A stretch of 64,000 bases of DNA from Palsa-504 sp963844625. Lineage in GTDB: Bacteria; Actinomycetota; Actinomycetes; Streptosporangiales; Streptosporangiaceae. Location of the stretch: contig CAWJPF010000026.1 of the NCBI GenBank assembly GCA_963844625.1, positions 248,001 through 312,000 on the forward strand, written 5' to 3'. This document shows, one piece after another, positions 28,337 to 40,470 of this stretch (position 1 is the stretch's first letter; each line of letters begins with the position of its first letter). The notes under the pieces were generated by a model. It saw only the letters and a list, made by a program, of their open reading frames with translations, ran no database searches and had not been told where the DNA came from. Made by a program: the position numbers and the translations under genes.

Positions 28337-28389
28337 GGCCGGCCCCGCATATGCGGCTGGTTTCCGCCCGCGTGCGAGAGAATGGATAC

Positions 28390-29139
28390 GTGCAGCTTTA
28401 CCGGGATGACGGGATTGTGCTGCGGACGCAGAAGCTGGGCGAGGCGGACCGGATCATTACCGTGCTTGGCCGGAGCAGCGGACGGGTCCGCGCCGTGGCC
28501 AAGGGCGTCCGCCGGACCAAGTTGAGATTCGGCGCCCGGCTCGAGCCGTTCACGCATGTCGACTTGATGCTGCACGTGGGACGTTCGCTGGACGTGATCA
28601 CGCAGGCAGAGGTGATCCGGCCCTACGGCGAGCCGCTGACTGGGGACTACCCCCGGTACACGGCGGGCGTGGCGATGCTGGAGACGGCCGAGCGGTTCAC
28701 CCCGGTGGAGAAGGAACCCGCGCTGCGCCAGCTGCTGCTCCTGATCGGCGGGTTGCGTGCTCTCAGTCAAGGGGAGCACGACCCGCGGCTGGTGCTTGAC
28801 GCCTTCCTGCTGCGCTCGCTCGCGGTGGCCGGTTACGCGCCCGCCCTGGAGGAGTGCGCCCGCTGCGGCGCTCCGGGCACTATCCCCGGCGGGCGCCGGT
28901 TGCCGGCCTTCGCCATCCCGGCCGGAGGCATGGTGTGCGCTTCCTGCCGTCCGCCCGGCGCCGCCTCACCGGCCGCGCCGACGGTCGACCTGATGCTCGC
29001 CTTGCTGCGCGGGGACTGGGACAGCGCGGATCACAGCGAAAGGAGGAACCAGGTAGAGTGCAGCGGGCTGGTCGCCGCGTACCTTCAGTGGCACCTAGAG
29101 CATTCGATCCGTTCACTGCGTCACGTGGAGCGTGTCTGA
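28390..29139 (+). CDS. recO: DNA repair protein RecO
   Basis: Recombination mediator that loads RecA with RecR. 249 aa from the GTG at 28390; the family starts at (M)-x-L-Y-R-D-D-G-I-V-L-R-T. An ATG at 28351 would add 13 residues. The N-terminal OB fold contains L-G-E-A-D-R-I-I-T-V-L, and the zinc site is C-A-R-C-G (about 157-161) with C-A-S-C (about 184-187). The stop overlaps the uppS ATG, so the pair is coupled. Confidence 0.95.
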   Translation: MQLYRDDGIVLRTQKLGEADRIITVLGRSSGRVRAVAKGVRRTKLRFGARLEPFTHVDLMLHVGRSLDVITQAEVIRPYGEPLTGDYPRYTAGVAMLETAERFTPVEKEPALRQLLLLIGGLRALSQGEHDPRLVLDAFLLRSLAVAGYAPALEECARCGAPGTIPGGRRLPAFAIPAGGMVCASCRPPGAASPAAPTVDLMLALLRGDWDSADHSERRNQVECSGLVAAYLQWHLEHSIRSLRHVERV

Positions 29140-29981
29140 TGGCAGAAGGCCCGCGCCCTGCGGGGGTCCGCCCGCCCGATCCGCATCCGAGCGGCGTGAA
29201 GCCGCCCGGCATACCCCGCGAACTGGTGCCCCGGCATGTCGCCCTGGTAATGGACGGTGACGGGCGCTGGGCGGCCAAACGCGGGCTGCCCAGGACCGAG
29301 GGTCACAAGGTAGGCGAATCCTCGCTGCTCGACGTGATCATGGGGGCGATCGAGCTCGGCATTCCGTACCTTTCCGCCTATGCCTTCTCGACCGAGAACT
29401 GGCGGCGTACGCCGGACGAAGTGCGTTTCCTGATGGGCTTCAACCGCGATGTCATCCACCGGCGCCGGGACCTGCTGAATGAGATGGGTGTTCGCATTCG
29501 CTGGGCTGGTCGCCGGCCGAGGCTATGGCGCAGCGTGATCAGCGAGCTTGAGTACGCCGAACGGCTCTCGGCCGGGAATTCCGTGCTGACCCTGCAATTC
29601 TGCGTCAACTACGGCGGCCGGGCTGAGATCGCCGACGCCGCCGCGGCCATAGCCGCGGATGTGGCCGCAGGCAAACTCCGGCCGGAGAAGGTCGACGAGA
29701 AATTGTTCGCCCGCTACCTGGATGAGCCGGGGATTCCGGACGTCGACCTTTTTGTCAGGTCATCCGGCGAGCAGCGCCTTTCCAACTTCCTGCTCTGGCA
29801 GTCCGCCTATGCCGAACTGGTGTTTCTCGACACGCTCTGGCCAGATTTCGATCGCAGGCACTTGTGGCACGCCTGCGAGATCTTCGCCAGCCGGGACCGC
29901 AGGTACGGCGGCGCCCAGCCGAACCCCGTTCCGCCTCCGCCGGACGCCGACTGGGTGAACGGCCCGGTGGCCAAGGGGTGA
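29139..29981 (+). CDS. uppS: isoprenyl (undecaprenyl/decaprenyl) diphosphate synthase
   Basis: Cis-prenyltransferase making the lipid carrier for cell-wall synthesis. 280 aa. The catalytic motif is V-M-D-G-D-G-R-W-A (about residues 43-51); Asp replaces the Asn of the usual MDGNGRWA, a substitution often seen in actinobacteria. Y-A-F-S-T-E-N-W-R-R and the C-terminal R-S-S-G-E-Q-R-L-S-N-F-L-L-W are intact. About 30 extra Pro-rich residues precede the core. Overlaps recO by one base. The chain length of the product cannot be read from sequence. Confidence 0.94.
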   Translation: MAEGPRPAGVRPPDPHPSGVKPPGIPRELVPRHVALVMDGDGRWAAKRGLPRTEGHKVGESSLLDVIMGAIELGIPYLSAYAFSTENWRRTPDEVRFLMGFNRDVIHRRRDLLNEMGVRIRWAGRRPRLWRSVISELEYAERLSAGNSVLTLQFCVNYGGRAEIADAAAAIAADVAAGKLRPEKVDEKLFARYLDEPGIPDVDLFVRSSGEQRLSNFLLWQSAYAELVFLDTLWPDFDRRHLWHACEIFASRDRRYGGAQPNPVPPPPDADWVNGPVAKG

Positions 29982-30159
29982 CGGGAAGTCACCCATGCGC
30001 ACCGGGTGAATTCAATTCGCGATCGAACGCCCGTCCTCCTAAGCTAATGATCTCAGGCAGCGGAAAGGCAGGCTGAGAGCCACCCGTACCCGCGGCCGAA
30101 ATCACCATGGGGATCGCGCCCGTCGCGCCCGCCGACCGCCAGCCGGATGGAGACTTTTG

Positions 30160-31548
<1,389 letters not shown>

Positions 31549-31555
31549 AACCCAG

Positions 31556-31592
31556 GCCCGTTCGGCAAAAAAGATCTTTTCTTCCGAACGGA
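31556..31592. terminator. bidirectional terminator built from two inverted GCCGAACGG motifs
   Basis: CCGTTCGG (31559-31566) and CCGAACGG (31584-31591) are perfect inverted repeats around an A-rich then T-rich centre (AAAAAAGATCTTTTCTT), which extends the stem. It separates the convergent glyS and NAD-binding-protein genes and gives U-runs in both directions. Each arm is a copy of the dispersed motif seen at 648, 7308, 22394 and 63656. Confidence 0.8.
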
Positions 31593-31613
31593 CGTCGTAT
31601 CACTGTCCGGCCC

Positions 31614-32396
31614 TCATCCCGCCGCGCGGCGGTAGACCTCGGCCGCGGCCTGGTGAAAGCCGGCCGGCAGGCCGTCCGCGGCCATGCTCGCGGCGATCTC
31701 CTCCATCTCCGCGATCCAGCGCCAGCCCTTGGCCGCCGCGGACCCGGCGGCGCGGACGGCCCGGTCCTCCAGGCCGGGCTGGGACAGGCGCCACTCGGCC
31801 AGCAGGGCGTCCTCGACGCCCTCGGCCTGGGCCAGCGCCCGGGCCGCCAGCAGCAGGGCGGCCGAACCCTTGGTCCACGACGCGTACGCCATCTTCACCG
31901 CCGAGGCCGCGCCCACCTCACCGCCCACCACGCGGGCCGCCACGGCGGTGCCGTCGAACAGCGCGCGGACCTCCGCCGCCCGGGTCCCGGACAGGTAGAG
32001 CCGGATGAAGCCGGGTGCCACCGGCGGCGTCCCGATGATCCCGCCGTCCACGTACGCCGCCCCGTAACCCTCGGCAATCCCGGCCACCTCGCGCGCGGTC
32101 GCGGGCGAGATCGCGTTGGCGTCCACGTACACGCCGCCGAACCCGGCCACGGCGACCCGCTGCGCGATTCCGGCCGCCGCATGCGGCGGGACGATCGACA
32201 GTACGACATCCGCCCGCCGGACCAGGTCGGCCAGGTCGCCCGTTGCCGTCAGCCCGGCCGCGCTGGCCCGCGCGGCCGTCTCGGCGCTGCGCCCTTCCGG
32301 CACCCAGAGCACCTCGTGCCCGCCGTCGGCCAGGCACTGCCCGACCGCGGCGCCCATCTCACCGGGCTGCAGCAGCCCGATCGTCAGCTTGCCCAT
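31614..32396 (-). CDS. NAD(P)-binding dehydrogenase, 3-hydroxyisobutyrate/6-phosphogluconate-like
   Basis: 260 aa. The N-terminal Rossmann fold starts I-G-L-L-Q-P-G-E-M-G-A-A-V-G (the usual GxGxxG is modified to Q-P-G-E-M-G). The second strand has W-V-P-E-G-R-S-A-E-T. The middle contains Y-V-D-G-G-I-I-G-T-P-P, with K in A-V-K-M-A-Y-A-S-W-T-K at the position of the catalytic lysine. The C-terminal helices resemble DUF1932. Substrate unknown. Convergent with glyS. Confidence 0.8.
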   Translation of the reverse strand: MGKLTIGLLQPGEMGAAVGQCLADGGHEVLWVPEGRSAETAARASAAGLTATGDLADLVRRADVVLSIVPPHAAAGIAQRVAVAGFGGVYVDANAISPATAREVAGIAEGYGAAYVDGGIIGTPPVAPGFIRLYLSGTRAAEVRALFDGTAVAARVVGGEVGAASAVKMAYASWTKGSAALLLAARALAQAEGVEDALLAEWRLSQPGLEDRAVRAAGSAAAKGWRWIAEMEEIAASMAADGLPAGFHQAAAEVYRRAAG

Positions 32397-32619
32397 GCTG
32401 CCTATTTCACCAGGTGCCGTACTGGCCGTCCGTCGAGGCCGGCCCGGGCACCGTCCTCGGCCGGGGCCGGGGGCGGCAGGTCCGTAGCGTTGGCTTTCAC
32501 GTATCAGAGACGCAGGCGCGCTGGTGTGGTTGCGTGCCCTGGCCGTAAAGGATTGGCTAGGGCGGTAGAGTCCCGAGTGACTAAAATTAGAAGACGTCGC
32601 GTGCTGCGAGGAGCAGGAA

Positions 32620-35310
<2,691 letters not shown>

Positions 35311-35315
35311 CCGGT

Positions 35316-36623
35316 TTGACCCCTAGGTACGACGAAAGCGCCACGGCCCGCTGGGTGGCAGAGCCGCCCAAGCGGGCCGGGCGCAGTGACTTCGAGCGCG
35401 ACCGCGCCCGGGTCCTGCACAGCGCCGGGCTGCGTCGGCTGTCGGCCAAGACCCAGGTGGTCGCGGCCGGCAGCGCGGACTTCCCCCGGACCAGGCTGAC
35501 CCACTCCCTGGAGTGCGCCCAGATCGGCCGGGAGCTCGGCGAGGAAATCGGCTGCGACCCGGACCTGGTGGACGCGGCCTGCCTGGCCCACGACATCGGT
35601 CACAGCCCGTTCGGCCACAACGGCGAATTCGCCCTCAACGAGCTAGCCGCCTCCATCGGCGGCTTCGAAGGCAACGCGCAGTCGCTGCGACTGCTCACCC
35701 GGCTCGAGCCCAAGGTGGCCGGCGCGGGCCTGAACCTGACCCGGGCCACCCTCGACGCCACCCTGAAGTACCCGTGGTTCCGCGGCGGTTCCCCGGGCGC
35801 CAGCTCTGCTACCCCGGGGGGACGACCCCCCGGGACCCCCCGCAAGTTTGGCGTCTACACCGACGACGCCGACGTGTTCGGCTGGATCAGGCAGGGCGCG
35901 CCCGCGGCGCGGCCGTGCCTGGAGGCGCAGGTCATGGACTGGGCCGACGACGTGGCCTATTCGGTCCACGACATGGAAGACGGCTTTCACGCCGGCCTTA
36001 TCACCTTCAAGAACCTGCAGTCCCCGGCCGAACGGGGCGCCGTTTCCGCCACCACCGCGGCCATCTACTGCGACGATGACGTCCCGGTCGGCGAACTGGT
36101 CGAGGTTCTCGATGCGCTGCTCGCCCTGGACGTCTGGCCCGCCCACTACGACGGCGGTCCGGACACCGTCGCCGCCCTGAAGAACCTCACCAGCGAGCTG
36201 ATCGGCCGCTTCTGTGTCGCCGCCCAGCAGACCACCCTCGCCGCCCACCGCGGAAACCCCCGCACCACGCCCCCCGCCAACCCTGTCAGCCCCGCCCCCC
36301 TCACCCGCTACGCTGCGGACCTCATCGTCCCTCGGCAGCAGCGGCTGGAGTGCGCGCTGCTGAAGGGGATCACCGCGTACTACGTGATGACCCGCGCCGG
36401 CGTGATCGCGGCCCAGGCGGCCGAACGGGAACTCCTCACCGAACTGGCCCACGCCATCGAGCGCGGCGCGCCGCAGACCCTCGATCCGCTGCTGCGCCCG
36501 TCGTGGGACGAGGCGGGGACCGACGCCGCGCGCCGCCGCGTGGTCATCGACCAGGTCGCCTCCCTCACCGACACGTCGGCCATCGCCTGGCATCACCGCC
36601 TCTGCAGGCCCGCCGGGTCGTAA
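35316..36623 (+). CDS. dgt: deoxyguanosinetriphosphate triphosphohydrolase-like HD protein
   Basis: HD-domain hydrolase releasing triphosphate from dGTP or other dNTPs. 435 aa from the TTG at 35316. HD-site residues are in R-L-T-H-S-L-E, A-H-D-I-G-H-S-P-F-G-H-N-G-E and the later W-A-D-D-V-A-Y-S-V-H-D-M-E-D. Between K-Y-P-W-F-R-G and K-F-G-V-Y-T is a Gly/Pro-rich insert of about 20 residues; it is encoded by a perfect G/C palindrome and looks acquired. Frame and active site are intact. Next to ppdK and, a few genes on, dnaG, a common actinobacterial order. Confidence 0.92.
   Translation: MTPRYDESATARWVAEPPKRAGRSDFERDRARVLHSAGLRRLSAKTQVVAAGSADFPRTRLTHSLECAQIGRELGEEIGCDPDLVDAACLAHDIGHSPFGHNGEFALNELAASIGGFEGNAQSLRLLTRLEPKVAGAGLNLTRATLDATLKYPWFRGGSPGASSATPGGRPPGTPRKFGVYTDDADVFGWIRQGAPAARPCLEAQVMDWADDVAYSVHDMEDGFHAGLITFKNLQSPAERGAVSATTAAIYCDDDVPVGELVEVLDALLALDVWPAHYDGGPDTVAALKNLTSELIGRFCVAAQQTTLAAHRGNPRTTPPANPVSPAPLTRYAADLIVPRQQRLECALLKGITAYYVMTRAGVIAAQAAERELLTELAHAIERGAPQTLDPLLRPSWDEAGTDAARRRVVIDQVASLTDTSAIAWHHRLCRPAGS
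35813..35834. repeat. G/C palindrome inside dgt
   Basis: CCCGGGGGG and CCCCCCGGG (9 bp, perfect) are separated by ACGA. It encodes part of the P-G-G-R-P-P-G-T insert of Dgt. Similar palindromes occur in non-coding positions at 17371-17387 and 42495-42510. Confidence 0.8.
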
Positions 36624-36632
36624 TCTTCTCTC

Positions 36633-37844
36633 ATGCCAGCTTTCGTGATTGCCGGCGGCGCCCTGGCCGCGGCCAAGGCCGCCGAGACGCTCCGCGACGA
36701 GGGGTTCGACGGCGACATCGTGCTGATCGGCTCCGAACCAGAACGCCCCTACGAGCGCCCGCCGCTGTCCAAGGGATACCTGCTCGGCGAGGCGGAGCGC
36801 GACTCGGTCTACGTGCACCCGGCCGACTGGTACGGCGAGCACCAGGTCGACCTGCGTTCCGGCGTTACCGTTACCGCCATCGACCGCGGCGCCGCCACCG
36901 TCACCACGTCAGGACCGGCCGGTACCGAGACCGTGTCCTACGACAAGCTGCTGCTCGCGACCGGCGCCTCGCCGCGCCGCCTCAATTTCCCCGGCTCCGG
37001 CCACGACCAGGTGCTGTACCTGCGCACGCTGGCCGATTCCGACCGGCTGCGCGCAGCGTTCGAGCCCGGGATGAGGGTCGTGGTGGCCGGGGCCGGCTGG
37101 ATCGGCCTGGAGACCACCGCGGCGGCGCGCACGGCCGACTGCCACGTCACCGTGCTCGAGCCGCAGCCAACCGCCCTGCACGACCAGCTCGGTCCCGAGC
37201 TCGGCAGCGTGTTCGCTGACCTGCACCGCGCGCACGGCGTGGAATTCCGCTTCGGCGAGGGGGCGGTCGAATTCCGGCCCGGCCTCGTCATTACCTCCGC
37301 CGGCGCGGAGCTGCAGGCCGACCTGCTGGTCGCCGGCATCGGCGCGGCCCCGAACGACGAGCTGGCCGCCCGCGCCGGGCTCGAAGTTGCCAACGGAGTC
37401 CTGACCGACGAGGCGCTGCGCACCTCCGATCCGGACATCTTCGCCGCCGGCGACGTCGCGAACTCGTTCAACCCGCTGCTCGGCCGCCGGGTCCGCGTCG
37501 AGCACTGGGCCAACGCCCTGAACGGAGGCCCGGCCGCGGCCAGGTCCATGCTCGGCCAGCCCGTCGTCTATGACCCCGTGCCCTACTTCTATAGCGACCA
37601 GTACGACCTCGGCATGGAATGCTCCGGCCTGCCCACACCCGGCACCTACGACCAGGTCGCCTACCGAGGTGACCGGAGCGCCCTGGAGTTCATCGCGTTC
37701 TGGCTCTCCCGCGGCACCGTGATCGCCGGCATGAACGTCAACGTCTGGGACGTCACCGCCGACATCCAGTCCCTGATCCGCTCCGCCCGCCCCGTAGACC
37801 TCTCCCGCCTAACCGACCCCGCCATCCCCCTCTCCGAAGTCTGA
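36633..37844 (+). CDS. FAD-dependent NAD(P)H oxidoreductase (ferredoxin-reductase type)
   Basis: 403 aa. The N-terminal FAD-binding fold is F-V-I-A-G-G-A-L-A-A-A-K-A-A-E-T-L. R-P-P-L-S-K-G-Y-L is the signature of the rubredoxin/putidaredoxin reductase family. The NAD-binding motif is V-V-V-A-G-A-G-W-I-G-L-E (about residues 147-158), and the second FAD motif is D-I-F-A-A-G-D-V-A. The C-terminal reductase domain is complete. The electron partner (ferredoxin or P450) is not nearby. Starts 9 nt after dgt. Confidence 0.9.
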   Translation: MPAFVIAGGALAAAKAAETLRDEGFDGDIVLIGSEPERPYERPPLSKGYLLGEAERDSVYVHPADWYGEHQVDLRSGVTVTAIDRGAATVTTSGPAGTETVSYDKLLLATGASPRRLNFPGSGHDQVLYLRTLADSDRLRAAFEPGMRVVVAGAGWIGLETTAAARTADCHVTVLEPQPTALHDQLGPELGSVFADLHRAHGVEFRFGEGAVEFRPGLVITSAGAELQADLLVAGIGAAPNDELAARAGLEVANGVLTDEALRTSDPDIFAAGDVANSFNPLLGRRVRVEHWANALNGGPAAARSMLGQPVVYDPVPYFYSDQYDLGMECSGLPTPGTYDQVAYRGDRSALEFIAFWLSRGTVIAGMNVNVWDVTADIQSLIRSARPVDLSRLTDPAIPLSEV

Positions 37845-37902
37845 CCGCCCCTCTTCAGCCCCGGCCGGCCGTCGGCCCCCGCCGCCCCGGCCAGCCGCCG
37901 GC

Positions 37903-37990
37903 CCGGCCGCACCCACCCGCTACCCCGCCGCCGGCCGCACCCACCCGCTACCCCGCCGCCGGCCGCACCCCCCGCACCCACCCGCTACGC
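37903..37990. repeat. 28-bp tandem repeat, about three copies
   Basis: CCGGCCGCACCCACCCGCTA plus eight bases repeats at 37903, 37931 and 37959; the third copy has a small insertion. It lies in the 400-nt gap after the FAD reductase, which otherwise contains the inverted-repeat element and no gene. Confidence 0.85.
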
Positions 37991-38132
37991 CGCGGCTAAC
38001 CTCGCAGCCGTCAGCGGCACCCGCCCAGCCAAGTCCGCAATGGTCTCGCCTCACGGGCCCCGATAACCACACGAGCATCACCAGTCCCGCCAGGCGGCAG
38101 GACGCGAGCATTATCGTGGAGGATCCGAGCTA

Positions 38133-38192
38133 CGTGGAGGATCCGGGCGATCCTGGGGTACCAAGTCTTCCGCGCAGGCCGGATTTTCCATG
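38133..38192 (-). repeat. inverted-repeat element, copy B
   Basis: The reverse complement matches 24902-24980. Arms are CGTGGAGGATCCGGG (38133-38147) and GCCGGATTTTCCATG (38178-38192), with conserved internal TTGGTACCCCAGGATCG. An extra copy of the left arm (CGTGGAGGATCCGAGC) lies directly outside at 38115-38130. Located about 50 nt upstream of the AbiEi-like gene. Confidence 0.72.
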
Positions 38193-38242
38193 ATCTTTTC
38201 CTGCCGGGGTAAATGTCGGCGGGTGTTGTCACACTATGCAGC

Positions 38243-39223
38243 ATGACACGTGAGCTTCCCTCTACGCTCCGCTACCTGGCTCGGAATCAGTCCGGTGTGG
38301 TCTCTCGTCCGCAGGCCCTCCGGGCAGGTCTCTCACCGGGCATGATCAAGTTCAGAGTCAGTAGCGACCGGTGGCAGCAGATCCATCCTGGCGTCTATGC
38401 CATCTTCACCGGAAAACTCAGCCGGGAGACGCGCCTGTGGGCGGCGGTGCTCTCAGCGGGAGCAGGCGCAGTCCTCAGCCATGAGACAGCTGCTGAGCTG
38501 CATCGGCTCATCGACAAGCCGACGGAGACGATTCACCTGACCATCCCCGCAGGCAGGCGGGTCAGAGCGGTCGAAGGGGTCAGCCTGTACCGGTCGGCGC
38601 GGGCGGTCGAGCCTTCGGAGGCGGGCACGTATCCGCCGCGGACCAAGATCGAGGAAACCGTGCTCGACCTCACGCAGACCGCGGCGACCTTCGATGATGT
38701 CTGCGGGTGGGTGACCCGCGCGTTCGCGCGTGATCTCGCCGATGAGGAGGGGCTGCGCGCGGCCATGATGGCGCGGACCAGGTTGCGCTGGCGCTCGGAT
38801 CTGCATGAGCTCATCGTTGCTGCTGCTGCTGGCGGGGATCATTCGGTGCTGGAGTTCCGCTATCACCGGGACGTGGAGCGGGCTCATGGCCTGCCGGAAT
38901 CGGACCGCCAGGTGGCGTTCACGACGTCGGCCGGGCGGCGCGGGCGCCGGGACCGTGTCTATGAGAAGTATGGCGTGGTAGTCGAGCTTGACGGGCGGCT
39001 GGCGCATCCTGCCGAGAACCAGCGTAAGGATAAGAGCAGGGACAATGCCGCCGCCGCGGTCGGGATGCAGTCACTGCGGTACGGCTGGGCGGAAGTTAAG
39101 TGGGAGGCCTGCGCGACCGCCGTGGAAGTGGCCAAGGTGCTCCGCCTGCACGGCTGGGAAGGCAGGCCGCGACCGTGCTCACCCGGCTGCGCCGTCCGGT
39201 CCGCCGCGGTCCGGCCGGACTAA
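38243..39223 (+). CDS. AbiEi-type winged-helix and DUF559 endonuclease-fold protein
   Basis: 326 aa from the ATG at 38243. The N-terminus reads L-A-R-N-Q-S-G-V-V-S-R-P-Q-A-L-R-A-G-L-S, then W-Q-Q-I-H-P-G-V-Y-A, the pattern of the AbiEi antitoxin-like DNA-binding domain. The C-terminus contains V-V-V-E-L-D-G-R-L-A-H, the DUF559/Vsr-like nuclease-fold core (E-x-D), and L-R-Y-G-W-A-E-V. No AbiEii nucleotidyltransferase partner is adjacent, so it is not a complete AbiE system. Such stand-alone proteins are frequent in actinomycetes and of unknown function. The 10 residues before this ATG are dropped as non-coding. Confidence 0.75.
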   Translation: MTRELPSTLRYLARNQSGVVSRPQALRAGLSPGMIKFRVSSDRWQQIHPGVYAIFTGKLSRETRLWAAVLSAGAGAVLSHETAAELHRLIDKPTETIHLTIPAGRRVRAVEGVSLYRSARAVEPSEAGTYPPRTKIEETVLDLTQTAATFDDVCGWVTRAFARDLADEEGLRAAMMARTRLRWRSDLHELIVAAAAGGDHSVLEFRYHRDVERAHGLPESDRQVAFTTSAGRRGRRDRVYEKYGVVVELDGRLAHPAENQRKDKSRDNAAAAVGMQSLRYGWAEVKWEACATAVEVAKVLRLHGWEGRPRPCSPGCAVRSAAVRPD

Positions 39224-39300
39224 GCTGTCCACCGAACGGGTGACAGCGGCGTGGCGACTCGATTGATGTGCTCGGGCCGGCGCCGGTTCAGGCCTGTGTC

Positions 39301-39646
39301 GTGGACTACGGCGCGGCCGTCATGGTCAAGGACCTACGCAAGAGCTACCGGGACGTCACGGCGGTCAGTGGCATCGACCTTGACATCGGCCGGGGCGAAG
39401 TGTTCGCCTTGCTCGGCCCGAACGGCGCGGGCTGGCCACCACGGTCGAGATCCTCGAGGGATTCCGCCACCGGGATCGGGGTACGGCGGCGGACATACCA
39501 ACGCGGAGATCGGCTGCGCGCTGTTCATCAGCGAGGCCACGGTGAAAACGCACCTGCTGCGCGTTCGGCAAGCTGGGCGTCTCGGGCCGCACTGCGCGGT
39601 GACCACTGCTATCGAACGTGGCCTGCTTCCCCCGCCTGGCCAGTGA
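39301..39646 (+). pseudogene. composite remnant: ABC-transporter ATPase N-terminus joined to a LuxR HTH tail
   Basis: 39322-39430 encodes V-K-D-L-R-K-S-Y-R-D-V-T-A-V and V-F-A-L-L-G-P-N-G-A-G, the start of an ABC ATPase. The Walker-A Lys-Thr has been lost with a frameshift, after which T-T-V-E-I-L-E-G-F-R-H-R continues in another frame to about 39478. From about 39502 the sequence encodes T-N-A-E-I-G-C-A-L-F-I-S-E-A-T-V-K-T-H, a LuxR recognition helix. Two compensating frameshifts distort its end (family K-L-G-V-S-G-R-T read as Q-A-G-R-L-G-P-H). Two unrelated broken genes are thus fused. Confidence 0.8.
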
Positions 39647-40337
39647 CGCTGCCTTTGATGACCGCCAGCACTGACTCGGTGTCGGCCAGGTCGGGCAGGA
39701 CGGCGTGCGCGCCCGCGGCGGCCAGTTCCGCCGCCGAATAGCTGCCGGTCGCGACGGCCACCGCCCGGGCCCCGGTGGCCAGCGCGGCCGCCACGTCCAG
39801 GGGCGTGTCACCGACGAGCACGGTGGACCAGCCCTCGAAGTCCGTGCCGTAGGCCTGGCGAGCCGCGCGCCTGGCCACCGAGACCAGCTCGGCCCGTACC
39901 TCGTGCGCGTCGCCGTACGCGCCGACGTCCAGGTCCAGATGATCGGTAAGTCCGGCCGCGCGCAGCTTCAGCGCCGCCAGCGGCCCGATGTTACCGGTGA
40001 GAACGGACTGGCGGATGCCGGCCCCGGCCAGCGCAGCGATCGCGGTGGAAGCGCCGGCCAGCGCCCGGACCTTCCCGTCCGCGGTATCGCCGACCGCGTG
40101 CACCTGCCTGGCGAGGGCGGCGAGAAAGCCATCTACCTGGGCCCGGGGCTCCGGTATCCCGGCCAGCGTGAGCGTGTCCAGGACGATCGCCCGGTCGGTC
40201 CGTCCGGCCTTGGGCGCCACCGCGGCAAGCTCGCGGCCGAACATCTGCCTGAACACGACCTCATACAAGCGGTTGCCCAGCCCGTCCGCTCTCAGCAGCG
40301 TGTAGTCGACGTCCCACAGCACCAGCAGATCAGCCAC
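39609..40337 (-). CDS. HAD-superfamily hydrolase
   Basis: 242 aa from the GTG at 40337. Motif I is L-W-D-V-D-Y-T-L-L, motif II is V-L-T-G-N and motif IV is V-L-V-G-D-T-P-L-D-V-A-A-A. Domain layout is that of the phosphoglycolate-phosphatase-like group, but the substrate is not predictable. Its C-terminal end overlaps the pseudogene on the other strand by about 38 nt, which fits decay of the latter. Confidence 0.88.
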   Translation of the reverse strand: MADLLVLWDVDYTLLRADGLGNRLYEVVFRQMFGRELAAVAPKAGRTDRAIVLDTLTLAGIPEPRAQVDGFLAALARQVHAVGDTADGKVRALAGASTAIAALAGAGIRQSVLTGNIGPLAALKLRAAGLTDHLDLDVGAYGDAHEVRAELVSVARRAARQAYGTDFEGWSTVLVGDTPLDVAAALATGARAVAVATGSYSAAELAAAGAHAVLPDLADTESVLAVIKGSVTGQAGEAGHVR

Positions 40338-40470
40338 CCGACCAGGCTAAGGGCAACGTCGCAGCGCCCTGACATACCTGGCCGTGGGTCTGTCGTGTCG
40401 GCGCTCCGATGTCAGCGCCCAGGACTAGACTCGCGGCGACGGGTGAGACAAGCGGTGCGCGGAGGTGGAT

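Noticed and set aside
29982..30159. Possible T-box or other riboswitch upstream of glyS
   Set aside because: The region has GTACCCGCGG and GCTGAGAG-like strings, but the T-box consensus GGTGGNACCGCG and a specifier arm are absent.
38243..39223. Complete AbiE toxin-antitoxin or other defence island
   Set aside because: No AbiEii nucleotidyltransferase, restriction, BREX, CBASS or similar partner genes are adjacent.
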